A stretch of 64,000 bases of DNA from Lucifuga dentata (lineage: Eukaryota > Chordata > Actinopteri > Ophidiiformes > Bythitidae), in NCBI GenBank assembly GCA_014773175.1, contig VXCM01000057.1:124001-188000 (forward strand). The letters are read 5' to 3'. This document shows, piece after piece, positions 27,770 through 39,633 of this stretch. The notes beneath the pieces were generated by a model. The model searched no databases. It was not told where the DNA came from and was given only the letters and a program-made list of their open reading frames with translations. Both the position numbers and the translations under genes were made by a program. Position 1 is the first letter of the stretch, and every line of letters begins with the position of its first letter.

Positions 27770-28427
27770 TACATAAAGGCAGGTGAGATGGTAAATGGCC
27801 CTAAAGTTATATGATCCCAAAGGGCCAAATTTGCTAAATGGAAGCTCTTGCAGCGGTACACGGCATCTGTGAAATTGCTTCCCTTGAGATGTGATGCCTG
27901 TAAATGTCACTGTCCTCACAGGGCTCACGTCTCCACTCGGCGGGGAGGACCTGATGTTGGCTCAGGGTCAGATCTCGGAGGAGATGACTTGTCTGTGTCC
28001 TGCCTCTGCTTGTCTCATTCTAACTGTGCCATTTCTACTTTTCTTTATCCAAATCTCTCTCTTGCCCTGCTTTTTTTTTTCATTCCCTAAAATACAGCCT
28101 CACCTTTTGCCTCTTCTTCCCGTTTCCTTTTGCACTCCTTTTATACTAACTTCTCACTTGCTTGGCCCTGCTTTGTCTTTGTTACCATGGCTACTGCCTT
28201 CTTTAAATGAGGTAGGAAGGCATGCAAACTGCTGGATGATGTAGGGATCTGTGATGCATTTGCAATGCATTGCATGTGCAATTCCTCATTGTATTTCTAC
28301 TTATGCCTTAAATGTTTGTTTCTTTCAAGACTTCAATTAATGGCTGCCAGAAGAAAAGTCATGCTGAACATGTGCTAGATCCATGCCTTCCTGCAGTGCC
28401 ATTTGTTCAGTAATGTATAATGGAAGC

Positions 28428-28450
28428 AACTATCAAAGTATTTGATAGTT
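28428..28450. repeat. Small hairpin AACTATCAAA/TTTGATAGTT
   Basis: Perfect 10-bp stem with the 3-nt loop GTA. Probably incidental. Confidence 0.7.
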
Positions 28451-28984
28451 ACATCAATACAGCTTTGTTAAACACCAGGGAGCATTTCAAGAGAATTTTA
28501 CATTATAAATTGGTGCCAAACCCCTGTTTTTTTTTGGGGTGGGGGAAAGAAATGTGAAGTTTGAATTATCATACATAAAGAAATTGAGAGAAAACAGAGA
28601 GAAAAGAGAAGATGGCAAGAAAGGTAAAGGAAGAAACCAAAAGGAACAAAGGTATAGGTTTATAAGATCTGTGGAGGAAAATACAGCTGAACAGCAAAGG
28701 GGGAACAAGAAAGGGAAAAGAGATGTGTGAGTTTGCGATGCAGATCAAAGTCCTGATGATACCCTGGGAGGAAAGGAAAGGAATAAAGGAGGAGAAAAGC
28801 ACTGGGTAAGTGTGTATGTGTGTGTGATGGAGGCATAGGAAGGAGCAAAGCCTGAGAAAAGAAAGGGCAGTGATCAAAGGAGAGACAAGGCGATGGAGGG
28901 TGAGAGGTACAGAGCTACCAGCCCTGTGTGCTCATAGCAACTTTACTGTCCTGTGTACTATATGTGGGAATGTTTTTCTTTCAT

Positions 28985-29390
28985 GATGTGTTCCCTCTTT
29001 CCGCCTGGCAGATGCGTGCACACACCCACCCCCGCAAAGACAAACTGTCACCACCTTTCATTGCAGCCTTCATCTGCCAGTCGGCGAAGCTACAGAGCCA
29101 TAAAAGATGTGGTCACACTGCGCCTCACAGCTTTGCCTTGTTATCCTGACCATAGGATAGCAGCATTAAAAAAATATCTACTGCAGATGCCTTACCACCT
29201 TCCCTTATAACCTCATCTGCTTCGCTTCCCTAAGTAATGTAAAAACACCAGTGGAGGCAAAAACGAGGGAACAGCAGGAATGTTTAAATACACATGGCTC
29301 TCGCACAGCAGCAGAGGAAGTCATTTACATAATGCCTCCCTGATTACCAGTCTCTCCGCCTGCTTGCACTTTTGTGTTGGTCTTGTCGGT
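28985..29390. promoter_or_regulatory. Candidate conserved non-coding element
   Basis: Balanced-composition sequence with GTCATTTACATAATGCC (octamer/homeodomain-like), CTGATTACC, and no supported coding frame. It stands out from flanking purine-rich simple sequence. Inference only. Confidence 0.2.
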
Positions 29391-29934
29391 GAGGTGAGAA
29401 CGAAAGAAAAATGGGAACAAAATGCAACGTTGTGATATCCCGTGTAGTTGTGCGATGACTAATGAGATATTAATTTGCAACCTTGACTTTCATGGCCTTC
29501 GGATGCACAGATCAAAGAGAGATGATGCTTTTTTGATGTGGGAGGTGAGGAAAAAATATAATTTCCATCCATTAATTTTTCTGAATTCAGTGCTTTATTT
29601 CATTGCTAATTTACATGCACATCAAGGCGAGGCACTGATGAGCCACAGCAGCAATAGAGAGCAGCCCACGTGCCTTTGTTGACAATGGTTACATTACACA
29701 TGCACAGCACTCTTGTTATTGGCTTTGTGATTGGTGTACGTTAGTTAAGGTCGTGTTTGGATTAAGCTGTTTACATTAACCTTTGGGAGCCTGTGACTGT
29801 GTCTCTCTGGGTTTCCACAAACCAACGTATGCCTGCATGTGGCATCCAAAGGTAGAATGCTAAACTCTTTGGCTAAAAATATTACCTCTATGAAAACTGC
29901 AATAAGCACTGTTTTTCATCCATATCCAAATGTA

Positions 29935-30726
29935 CAAGGTCACCCCCAGATTTTTATGTTTTTTTAAATCATCAATACACTATTTGGTTTACAATTTATT
30001 GCACAGAAAATGACAAAAATATATAAAATAAATGTAACTAATGACTTTCCAAAAATAATTTGTCAACAAGAGCACATTATGTAGCCACTATGGCTTAAGA
30101 AATTATTTTTAATGAAGGCANAATTTGTCAACAAGAGCACATTATGTAGCCACTATGGCTTAAGAAATTATTTTTAATGAAGGCATACCCAGTCTGCATT
30201 AGTGCACTGGAACTCCAGTTGTGATCCAACATCCTTGCCCTAACTGACTTGCTTATTATGTGTTATAACATTATATTCAATAGCTGCTGTCTGCCTTCTC
30301 CCAGATCATTTTGGGATCAACTTGTTACACAGTCTGGTCATGCTATTGCACTGCATCTTCTGAACTTCATATTGAGGACTGCAAATTTATAGTTTATGAT
30401 AACACACACTATAAAATTTTGTTTATAGTTTTTGTTTTGTTTTGTTTGGCATGTTTGAGCCCAATAAATACAATAAATCTTTATTAAAATAAACTGTGCA
30501 TGCCTTCATTAAAAATAATTTCTTAAGCCATAGTGGCTATTAAGTGGCCATAGTGGCTTAAGCATAGTGGTTCTTTGTTGACAGATTCTTCTGGAAAACT
30601 GATTAGTTACATTTACTGTATTTTATATGTTTTTGTCATTTCCTGTGCAATAAATTGTAAAACAAATAATGTATTGATGGTTTTTTTTAATCTGGTGATG
30701 GCCTCAAACTTCTGGCCTGTAGTGTA
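29935..30726. mobile_element. Tc1/mariner-like non-autonomous element with long inverted arms
   Basis: The left arm (about 29935-30185) and right arm (30501-30724) are inverted copies of one another. For example TACAATTTATTGCACAG near 29990 is matched on the other strand near 30650, and the inner block running from GCCACTATGGCTTAAG to TTTTTAATGAAGGCA is shared exactly. The right end on the minus strand reads TATACACTACAGGCCAGAAGTTTGAGG, resembling the CACTAC-CGGTCAAAAGTTT ends common in vertebrate Tc1/mariner elements, with a TA at the edge. The left outer end has decayed. The central 315 bp is non-coding. A single N at 30121 marks a false 64-bp duplication within the left arm. Confidence 0.66.
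30122..30185. repeat. Assembly duplication at single-N gap (64 bp)
   Basis: Exact copy of 30057-30120 immediately after the N at 30121, inside the Tc1/mariner-like element. Confidence 0.9.
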
Positions 30727-33700
30727 TAGCACTGCGTTGAGGTCGACATGGCTGTCAAAGTTTTACCTCCCATTAAAATGTACTTTACAGTCTTTGATTG
30801 GGGCTACAAATATGCAGCAATCCTTCATTTCATAAAATATTTTATGACTTTTATCACTTTTTTTTTCCACACAGACCTATATCTCTCCAAAGGTGGTGAC
30901 TGTGTGACTTATGCCAACTTGTTCATACTGACATCACTGAAAGAGGCAAAGTGAAAGCAATGACTCATTTACATCATGAAAAAACTTGTTGAATTGGAAT
31001 AAGACAACTAAAGGGTCAGTTCACTTCAATATACAATAAAACATATTTGCATGGACTGCTATCTAACCAAATTGCTGTTCACAGATTTTGAGCTTCTCCT
31101 CCATGCTTCTCCTCCATTGCTGTGTTGCTTCCATTTACTTCACATATAACTATTCTCTCATTGGTTGCGTGTATGAAAGATCAGTGGCAGATTGGTCAAA
31201 GTTGAATTTGGTTGACCTTTGCATGCACTGGCAAAGTGGAGAATCTGAGCGGTGCATCAGCGGTCAAAGTGGCGTGCCACAAGTTTGGGAGTCAAATGCT
31301 CAGCATGCCGCTCACTGCTGATCATGTGAAACCAGCCTTAGTGTGATTTGCCAAGGTTTAGAGGTGCATCTGCATCTCTGCATTTGCATGTCTTTCCAAA
31401 GAAATCCCTGACAAGGGTTATTCACAGCAATCCATAGAACTTGTGAACAAATTCATATTAGTATATACTGCCGAAGAACCTCCACCAACCATATCCTACA
31501 TATAGATGATTGGCCATGTATTAAGATTTCTTATCAGGCTGTGAACTATTAACCAGATTATTGCATGATGGATCTAAGGTTTACATGCAATAACCTAAAA
31601 CCTGATTACTTGAACAACTGAGTTTGGAAGGGAAGTCTTAGTGCACATAGATAGAGGATAGCAGGTGACAGAGTAATTAAAGCCATCCAAATCATATGAC
31701 TAATATCATATATATATATATATATATTAATAATATTCACACCTCAGTCTAACCTGAGACACTCCCATCTTGGTTTTCTGTTGACAGGCAAAAACCAGAT
31801 GACTTCTACTCGGTATTTGAGCAGCTTGTGAAGTTCCCAACAGACAGGGCAACATAACTCACATCGGGCACTGAGGGGCCAGCCATGGCTTAGAGGTTAG
31901 AGGACCTTAAAGTTGCTGAGGTTCTTCACACATCTTATGAATGATGCATAGCAGGCTAGAGTTTGGCATGGCGAGAGAGAGAGGTCAGCCATGGAAGCAA
32001 ATGAGCATTGATCAAGGGTGCTACAATTACACTGACCTCAGCTCGTTCCTTCCACTGGGTGCCCCAGGAGTTGAGGAAATGGCCTTAACCAGATGAAACG
32101 GTTGCAGTAGTGGGGATATGGGGTGGAGAGATTCATTGCTGCTGCTACAGGAAGAAAAAAAACTCATAATTGCAACTTTGGTATTTTTGTTTCCTTCTTA
32201 CATTGAAACTATTCATCGCTGTGAAGGTACAGAGTAAGTTTCATGACTCTTGGACTATTAAAACCTGATAAAAATCCACAAAGCATTTCTAAAAATACAC
32301 CAGTGCCAGACAGAAAGTAGACCTTCCTTTCTTTATTCCTGAATAACTTCCATTGTACAGATGCGTGTTTTTTTGTCCGACAGTGGTGCTGTGGAAAGGC
32401 TAAAATGGGACTGGGAGAAGGTGACGGGGATGTGGGTTGGGGGGACTTAGTGTGAGAGAGGTGTGAGATAAAAGGAAAGGATGAGAGGAATGTGAGAGGG
32501 AAGAGGAAAGGTGATACGGTGGGCTGGGGAGTCGACAGATTGATGGATGGCTTCGCTGCAGATGGATACTGAGCAGAAACAGAGCTGCAAAAACACATGC
32601 ATACACGAACACACACACACATACGCATACACAGACACTCCTCAATGCAGCCACACACACATACACATACACATTTATGAATGACACAATAGCAAAATGT
32701 GCAGCTGAAAATAAAATGTGCATTAAATAAACACATACTCATCACACTTTAATGCAGAACACATAGATTGGCAGACATCTCTCTCTCTCTAACATGCACA
32801 CACACATTATTAATGTGTGTCATGCAGCAAGGGGTAGTGCACTGACTAATAAGTGTAAACAAGTATCACCATGGGGCCTATCACACAGGCCCAGTAATGG
32901 TTATTACCATCATCATTCTTTCTATGATTATCTAGGTCCGTCGTTAACTACATCATCGTTCCAGCCAAATGTACCACTGGCATCACAGAAACACTCCAGA
33001 CCCCTCTCCATTCCTCTCATTTACATCCCGAGCACATCTGTTCACAAGGTGTCACCACCTCGTGCGCTGCATTAAAGGTTTCAAGCTGATCTTCTGTCAA
33101 ACAGACAAAATAAATGCATGGTTTGATGCATCTGTAACAAGCAGCGACTCACTCGACTTGGCTGGAATGTTCCCATCTGTTGATGTGTTGTCGTGAACGG
33201 TGGTGGCAAACTGCACGCTGAGTGTACAATAGCCGCATGTGGAGCAAGGACTTGTGGGTAGTGTAAATGCCAGAGAAACATATGTACTAACAAAACAAAA
33301 AGCAACTGTGCAACTGCAGTGAAAAGTGTTACTGCTGAGACTATTTTTGGCTGGTGTGTTTGTATATGTAATTGTGTGTGTTAGAGTGTCTTTGTCACTT
33401 CTTTTCTTTAAATGTCATCCTGGGAATCAGAGGCATTCTATATTTTTTGTTTATTTTTTGACAGGTGTCCTTGGACTTGGAGCAGGCACTTTATGCTTTT
33501 TATTACTCAGTACACGAATGCTCCTGCACAATTTGGCCAAATCGATAGAAATACTGTTTGACAATGTGAAAACAGAAGGTTGATTGCTCAAATATGTTGG
33601 TTGCTGTCGGGCATGTGTTGTTTTTATTATTATTGTGTCATTATAAGTACAGGTGAGGCTGTGATGTCAGGGTTTGGACCATGAGGAGCAGTGAGAGTGG

Positions 33701-34077
33701 GTTACCTTGCTTGGAGCGGCTTGAAGTGCCTTATGTTCATAGGGAAAGTGATTGTAATAAAAGAGCAAAACAAAAATAAATAAATAAAATTAAAAAAAAT
33801 ATCTTTAAGCAGAATGCTTTTCAGCCGACATACCAAAAAAAAAAAAAAAANCAAAAAAAAAAAAAAAATCTCAGTTATTCATCCTAATCAGGTTAAGACT
33901 TTAATGGAAAGTCTACATTTCAAATAACAGAATTCCTAATGGAAAAAGAAGTAGGATCGGATCAATCCTCACTCTGCAAACTCAGGCACATCCAATAAGT
34001 ATATAAGGCAAGTTTAGATTCATGTGTCATTGACTATATTATAAGCAATTAACTATCTTACTATAAATCCAGAAATT
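30727..34077. other. Intergenic, no gene seen
   Basis: Contains an AT repeat and A-runs with N at 33851. A 178-codon minus-strand frame (32209-32745) is driven by CA repeats and purine-rich DNA and shows no domain. Confidence 0.65.
31707..31727. repeat. (AT)n microsatellite
   Basis: Ten TA units. Confidence 0.85.
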
Positions 34078-34390
34078 TCTGAACATCTGTCCGTCCTTCT
34101 GTCTGTCTGTGGCACCAATATCTCTAGAACCCGACACTGTATGAAGTTGAAATTCGGCAGGTATAATGCTCAGGACCCAAGGACATGTAGTGTCGCATGC
34201 AAAGTTGCTTGGATGAGTGGTTCTCGAATTGAGCTGTGCCAGTAAAAAGTAGTCTGCACACGACAGATACGCTCGGGACGCGGCGGCAGGTGGCAGCATA
34301 TGCTCCGCTCCACGGGTACTTATGGCAGGCTGCAGGCACGCCACAATGTTCGGCCCCTTCCAAACGGGCACATTTTCAACAGGCCCTGCA
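34078..34390. repeat. Interspersed repeat, GC/CpG-richer than surroundings
   Basis: It begins with a CTGTCTGTCTGTGG run followed by ATATCTCTAGAACCCGACACTGTATGAAG and TTGAAATTCGGCAGGT, wording typical of a dispersed vertebrate repeat. Base composition shifts to CpG-rich (TCGGGACGCGGCGGCAGG) against an AT-rich background. A 110-codon minus-strand frame covers it, but I recognise no domain. Class unknown. Confidence 0.45.
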
Positions 34391-34659
34391 CTAGTAACTA
34401 TATGAATTTGTGATCTGTGTTCAGATTGGATGTTGTATAAGTGTCATGTCATGCTGATCTAGGGGTTTTGCTTCTGTTTGGCTTTGCTTCACCTAGAAGC
34501 TAACTCTTGTATGTTGAAAGTCTTTCATGCTGAAGGTTTTTCCATTAACGTATGACATTTTTTGGTGGGAACAATTAGCTATTTTCTCCAGTCATTTGTT
34601 CTATCAAATTCTGGATATACTACCCCACTCATTGCACATTTATTCTTGTTAATATTGAG

Positions 34660-34916
34660 TAGTGGTCTTCAACCTTTTGAGCCTGAGGACCCCCTATGAA
34701 TTTCAAGGCCCCCTGAAGTAACCCCTAATATCTGAGCAACTGCGTCTGCGTCAAAAAATGTGTTAAAATGTGTTTTAATTTAAATGTATATTATTATCTG
34801 TTACAATTATCATAAAACAACATCAATACTAATATCGACTTACTAAGAAAACTAGGGACCCTAGGGACCCACCACATACCCCTAGGGGTACTTGTACCCC
34901 AGGTTGAAGACCACTG
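34660..34916. mobile_element. 257-bp hAT MITE with 15-bp terminal inverted repeats
   Basis: The left end reads TAGTGGTCTTCAACCT and the right end, reverse complemented, reads CAGTGGTCTTCAACCT, giving 15 of 16 matching bases. This resembles the CAG-GGTTCTCAACC-type ends of hAT (Charlie-like) elements. Flanks ATATTGAG (34652-34659) and ATGTAGAG (34917-34924) agree at 6 of 8 positions, as expected for an aged 8-bp target duplication. The interior is non-coding and contains runs such as GGACCC and CCCCTAGGGG. It is a deletion derivative mobilised in trans. Confidence 0.85.
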
Positions 34917-34924
34917 ATGTAGAG

Positions 34925-36759
34925 GAACTCAGCAAGCCCCCTACATGACTAAATGCTTTAAGCTTCCAATGAAATCCCAACAGTTAAAACGTGATTTTTG
35001 AAATGGTCATCAAACAGCTCAGGGGAATAACACAGTTTAACTAGGCATGATGCAGGCAGCTTTTGCATCAGGGAACTTTAATAGTGGCTCTTCATGAAAA
35101 AATAGAAACTGAGTAGGCTGTGGCTCCATTAAATCTGACCTAAAAGTGCAGACTGCAAACAGACACCATTTTCTACAGAATCAATATGAAGCCTGAGCAA
35201 GAAACAGTTTTCATGGTTTGTCTGATGATCAGCATCCAGTTGTCTGGCTCTTTTAGCTTAGGACCATGTTTTCCTGCTTTAATGGAGAAATTAATGACCC
35301 TTTGTTCACAGAGGCCCAGATAATGAACTCATTCATTGTAAATTAATTAACAAACATAACAGTCCATGGTTAGAGGGAGTTATGGAAATTGCAGCATGCA
35401 TACATAATAAGCATAGATAGATATAGATACACTGCAGATATACAGTACATATAGATAGAGAGAAAAGGGATTGACAATATTGGTTAAGAACACTCTAGGA
35501 CAGCACATGCTTGGTAAAATGTGGGCGTATTGTGTCAAAATGATGAAAATGCAGTAACAGCTATAAGCTGGACTTGATGCTAGAATAACAGTAGAACACT
35601 AGAAACCCACATTAATAACTTCTGCTCACTGAACCACAGTGCTTTGCTCTGTCACAGAAATTCTTACAATTAAAATGCAAATCTTCTATATTTTCCCGAA
35701 TACTTATGTTGTTCTCCTTAGGGAATATAGAACTGAGGACTGCTTGCAGCTGATTATGCTTCAAAAATATGTTCCGTCAGCATGAACTTGAAGATTGAAC
35801 ATAAAATACTACATCAGCCTATTTCTTAACTTGTTCATAAAAACTTAATCATCCTATTAATTAACTTGTCCAGAGTATTAATTAAGAATGTTCACTGACC
35901 AAAGGTTTTAGCTGCTCTATACCTTGCACCTTCTGCATTTCAAAGTTGACTCATGTATTAGCCAAGAATCAGTTTAATCTCAGTTTCTTGATACTGCACA
36001 GATTTCCACTTCCTCCGACTGTTGCTACATCTAATATGACATGGCATTTAGTATTTTCTAGTAATTCTTTTTAAATAAAATTTCAAACTTAAAAACTGGT
36101 CCAAAGCCGCCTGAAAGGTGGCTGTAGAGGTTCACTTCTACACCTTGCCAATTTACAGGTGAGCATTATCTAAGCTGGAACAGCTGATGAAATTCCCTTC
36201 TGCATCTTTTCCCATTGTGCTACTGTGTAAGACTGTCATCCCGAGCATTTCCCTCTCTCTGCTTTCATTCTCACTACAGTCATTTTGTAATGGATTAAAA
36301 CACCAAGTGAAACAGAAGCTGCACTTACTCAACTTGATGAATAACAATGCTTTCCACTTGACATAAATACACAAAATAAAATTAATTGCTTATATGAACA
36401 AGCCCCCCAGAGGCAGGAAACATCAAAAACCCATTACTGGACCACAGTGGCAACATGAAACATGTGGTTGTATTGTGTTCAGCAAGATGTATAAGTACAC
36501 GTGCACGAGGAACTGTGCCAATCATGCATTCATTTACACGTATGTACAAAGACATATGCAATACATAAGAGTGCACATGGACTAAGGCACACACAATAAT
36601 GCATAGAGTTTGAATTTTTTTTTTTTTTTTAATATAGGGATGCTTATGCAGTATGTGCTATGATCGCCTACAGCTTTAATAAATTATCCACACAGAAAAA
36701 CACAATCAACATGCCACAGTGTCCATTTGTTTCATATGATATCCATTAGTTTCCGATAT

Positions 36760-36793
<34 letters not shown>

Positions 36794-37120
36794 ATCATTT
36801 TAAAAAATCTTGGGAAGACGCATCTGCAGGATTAAATAAGACATTTCAGAGATGCTAAGTGAGAATCCCTGTTCCATTAGGGAGTTCCATTAAAAGCATT
36901 CCTTCGCCCTCCTGCCACAATAGGTCATTACAATCCAGACACACAGACTCAAAGATATCTTCCTCTACAAATTCTCAGTAAAATCTCAAAACCCTATTTA
37001 TGATAATGATTGTACAATATTTTAATTTTAAATTGAGTTCTGTAAGTTGAGTTTTAACTATGAAACAAGTGTCAGGGTAACTTATTCTAAGTCACGTTTG
37101 ATGACAAATAATAAGTACGG
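34925..37120. other. Intergenic, no gene seen
   Basis: AT-rich unique sequence with a GATA-like patch near 35410-35460 and an A28 run. No supported frame. Confidence 0.65.
36765..36792. repeat. Poly-A run
   Basis: 28 uninterrupted A. Confidence 0.85.
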
Positions 37121-37128
37121 CTATCAGT
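37121..37128. repeat. Left target-site duplication CTATCAGT of the hAT element
   Basis: Exact 8-bp match to 38503-38510 on the other side of the element. Eight base pairs is the hAT family target length. Confidence 0.8.
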
Positions 37129-37415
37129 CAGTTGGTGGGCTGTCAGGGCCAGCAAGGCCTTCTCTGCTGGCCTAGAGATTGTCAGAATCATCAAATTATG
37201 TTTTTATAATTTAATATATGTTTTAATTAATGCTATATGTATTTTACAAAGTTTGTTCCCATCAGTTTTGTTATTAACGTCATTTCATTGCTACCGGTAC
37301 TCTCTCCCTCAGTTGCACTTCCACTGCAGCTCATAGAAATTAGATCTTTTATCCAATCAGATTTTCCACCTGTGCTGTCTCCGGGTAAAAATATCTAGCC
37401 TGAGGCCTTCAGAAN

Positions 37416-37482
37416 TTTATCCAATCAGATTTTCCACCTGTGCTGTCTCCGGGTAAAAATATCTAGCCTGAGGCCTTCAGAA
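37416..37482. repeat. Assembly duplication at single-N gap (67 bp)
   Basis: Exact copy of 37348-37414 after the N at 37415, inside the hAT element. Confidence 0.9.
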
Positions 37483-38137
37483 TCTCGAGTGAATCCCCTC
37501 TGCTATTCAAGCAAATAGGGACAATGTTGTTGATTGTCATATTCTTTAACCAATCATATTTTGAGTATTCTTTGACGCGTCAAGGCCTTCTAGCTGGCCT
37601 TGGCCTACGTCATTGATGTACAGCATTATGCTACACAGCAACAGCCTGCCAGAAATTCATCGGAAGAAGAGGGCTGGTTAGCTTAGCTAACTCAAGTAAA
37701 CCTAGCTAGCATGTAAGGGAGCATTAATGTTTATTTAAACTTTCTTTCTTGACGTTTAGATTTTTAGATGTAGTGCTTTAGATTTTTTATTTAGATTTTA
37801 CTTAGCCCTGTTGTTTTTTAATGCACAATGGCTGAAGGGGGAGAAGAAATGGATTTACTAGTAGCACTTTTTTTCACATTTTGGAACTGAAATGCACCGA
37901 TAATGTACAACTGTGTCGTTAAACTCTTTATAAAGACAGAAAGGAGGATGGACTTTGTCTTCAGATGATGAGCAGTTTTGGTAAGTTCGATGGATTTTTA
38001 TGTGGCTGGAATCTGTGGAGAAGTCTGTTGAATCTGATTGTGTTATTTGTGTTTTATGGTGTTTTTGCGTGCTTGCTGGTTGTATGAGTAAATGTGATGG
38101 TTGTTGTGAGTTTGTTCTTGTTTCTTTGGTAATGACN

Positions 38138-38201
38138 TTGCTGGTTGTATGAGTAAATGTGATGGTTGTTGTGAGTTTGTTCTTGTTTCTTTGGTAATGA
38201 C
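38138..38201. repeat. Assembly duplication at single-N gap (64 bp)
   Basis: Exact copy of 38073-38136 after the N at 38137, inside the hAT element. Confidence 0.9.
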
Positions 38202-38502
38202 ATTAATTTGGGGCTATGTCATGTCTATTTGTGATGCAGCATCCTGTCATAATGCGTAACAGTGCTACATCCTATTCATGTCTCTGCAGTTAGTATGTTG
38301 TAACTGTCATAAGTATTGATCCATGTGTTATATCACTTTATTCCACTCAATAAAGGTTATTGTCACCGTGAATATGGAGTGATTATGTCCAATAACAACA
38401 GCCTATAGCCCTAGTGTCATGATGAGGTTGTTATTAGAAGGTGGTTTAATTGCAGGAGGATAGCACTGAAGGCATAAGTGTAAAATACACGGCCCGCCAC
38501 TG

Positions 38503-38510
38503 CTATCAGT
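38503..38510. repeat. Right target-site duplication CTATCAGT of the hAT element
   Basis: Exact copy of 37121-37128. It also forms part of a small hairpin with the following bases (TATCAGTTAT, then ATAACTGATA), so the insertion sits beside a palindromic target. Confidence 0.8.
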
Positions 38511-39556
38511 TATGTGTAATATAACTGATAATATAACAGATATGCTAATAATGGGATCAAAGGAGGTTTTATTATTATTTTGTCCACCTGATATTGGAGG
38601 GGTGGAGGAATAAGAACTAAGACAAGATTGGAAGCGCACAAATGAAAAGAAACTTATTACAGTTTATATTAATCTTGCACTATGTTGACTCCTGGGCTCC
38701 TCTGGCAAACAAGCCAGCCCGGGTTGTTACCAAATGTGTGATATTGCAGCAGAGACTCTTTGCTCCTACTTGTCAAAATGGGTGAAGCTTCAGTTTTCAG
38801 CAAGTTCACTTCTCCATGTGTTGTTGTTGTTGTTGTGGCAAAAATTCATTGATCATGTTAACATCTCCAACACTTGTATGATAAGAAGTCTTTATTTTAC
38901 TCTTCAAGCCAACACAATTACTGTGTACTCATTATATCTACCCCCTACTATAAATCTGGCTATCACTGGCTATTTTGCTGTTTGTTGCATATCTATATGA
39001 TGTGTGCATAATTAAATAAATTATCGGTTTTATGAGTTGTGAATCTTGTATAAGTTTAAGTTTTTCTGTACAAGCCCTTTAAACTCCCATCAGCTACAGT
39101 GTGAATAATTGTGTGTTGTGTGTTTTCAATCCCATATTTGTAGCAGGATGTTGTTTGTAATTTATTCAGGATGCTGTTTTCTACTTGATTAGTGCTTGAT
39201 AGTTATTAAATGTTAACTTATCAAAATAATTTAATTTTATGAATGGCAGTTACAAAACAGCAATTAAATATTCTTTTGTGTCTGCTCTGGCCAACATGGT
39301 GTATCTTAAAACCTGCCTGTCACACCGCTCACCATCATTCAGGATGGAGATACACATGAGCCTTTTGTTCATGGTGCACACAAGCAATGAAGGAGTACTG
39401 AATTTGTTTGCAAATGTGTGTGTGTGTGTACATTCCACTGAGTGATACTGCAGTGTGAACACATCTGTGTGTGCTCACTTCTTTATCTGTTTGTTTGATT
39501 GATTATCCAGCAGCCTTTCAGTGCCTTTATACTTTCCTATCCATCTCTTTTTCCTT

Positions 39557-39584
39557 TACACACACACATACACACGCACGCACG

Positions 39585-39631
<47 letters not shown>
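39557..39631. repeat. (CA)n/(CACG)n microsatellite
   Basis: CA array with an inner block of CACG units at about 39573-39590. Confidence 0.92.

Positions 39632-39633
<2 letters not shown>

Larger units (their letters stand above)
22266..29934. other. Intergenic, no gene seen
   Basis: Microsatellites (22.67, 24.4, 27.7 kb), small hairpins, a self-complementary TGCAATGCATTGCA at 28261-28274, purine-rich sequence at 28540-28900 and one candidate conserved stretch. The longest frame (143 codons, 27383-27814) runs through the AC repeat and is not a gene. Confidence 0.65.
37129..38502. mobile_element. hAT-type non-autonomous DNA transposon with perfect 8-bp target duplication
   Basis: The element is flanked on both sides by CTATCAGT (37121-37128 and 38503-38510), an exact 8-bp target-site duplication typical of hAT transposons. 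Its ends are imperfect terminal inverted repeats: the left starts CAGTTGGTGGGCTGT and the right, reverse complemented, starts CAGTGGCGGGCCGTG. A subterminal hairpin (GGCCAGCA 37148-37155, TGCTGGCC 37165-37172) follows the left end. An ATG at 37828 opens a 20-codon frame beginning MAEGGEEMDLL that soon stops, which may be the remnant of a transposase start. No full transposase is present. The length is inflated by two assembly duplications (single Ns at 37415 and 38137), so the real element is nearer 1.24 kb. Confidence 0.82.

Noticed and set aside
27383..27814. 143-codon frame
   Set aside because: A third of it is the TATG/AC microsatellite; the opposite strand shows equally long frames; no domain.
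31100..31340. Possible DNA transposon end (TCTCATTGGTTGCG ... GAAACCAGCCTTA)
   Set aside because: The phrasing resembles fish transposon ends, but no matching opposite end or target duplication was found.
31860..31930. Possible tRNA-derived SINE head (TGGCTTAGAGG, A-box-like)
   Set aside because: No B-box or tail could be found downstream at the right distance.
32209..32745. 178-codon minus-strand frame, the longest in the window
   Set aside because: Low-complexity Cys/Val/Ser/Pro-rich sequence driven by CA and purine repeats; no known domain, and overlapping minus-strand frames are similar in character.
37828..37890. MAEGGEEMDLL frame as a host gene start
   Set aside because: It lies inside the hAT element and stops after 20 codons.
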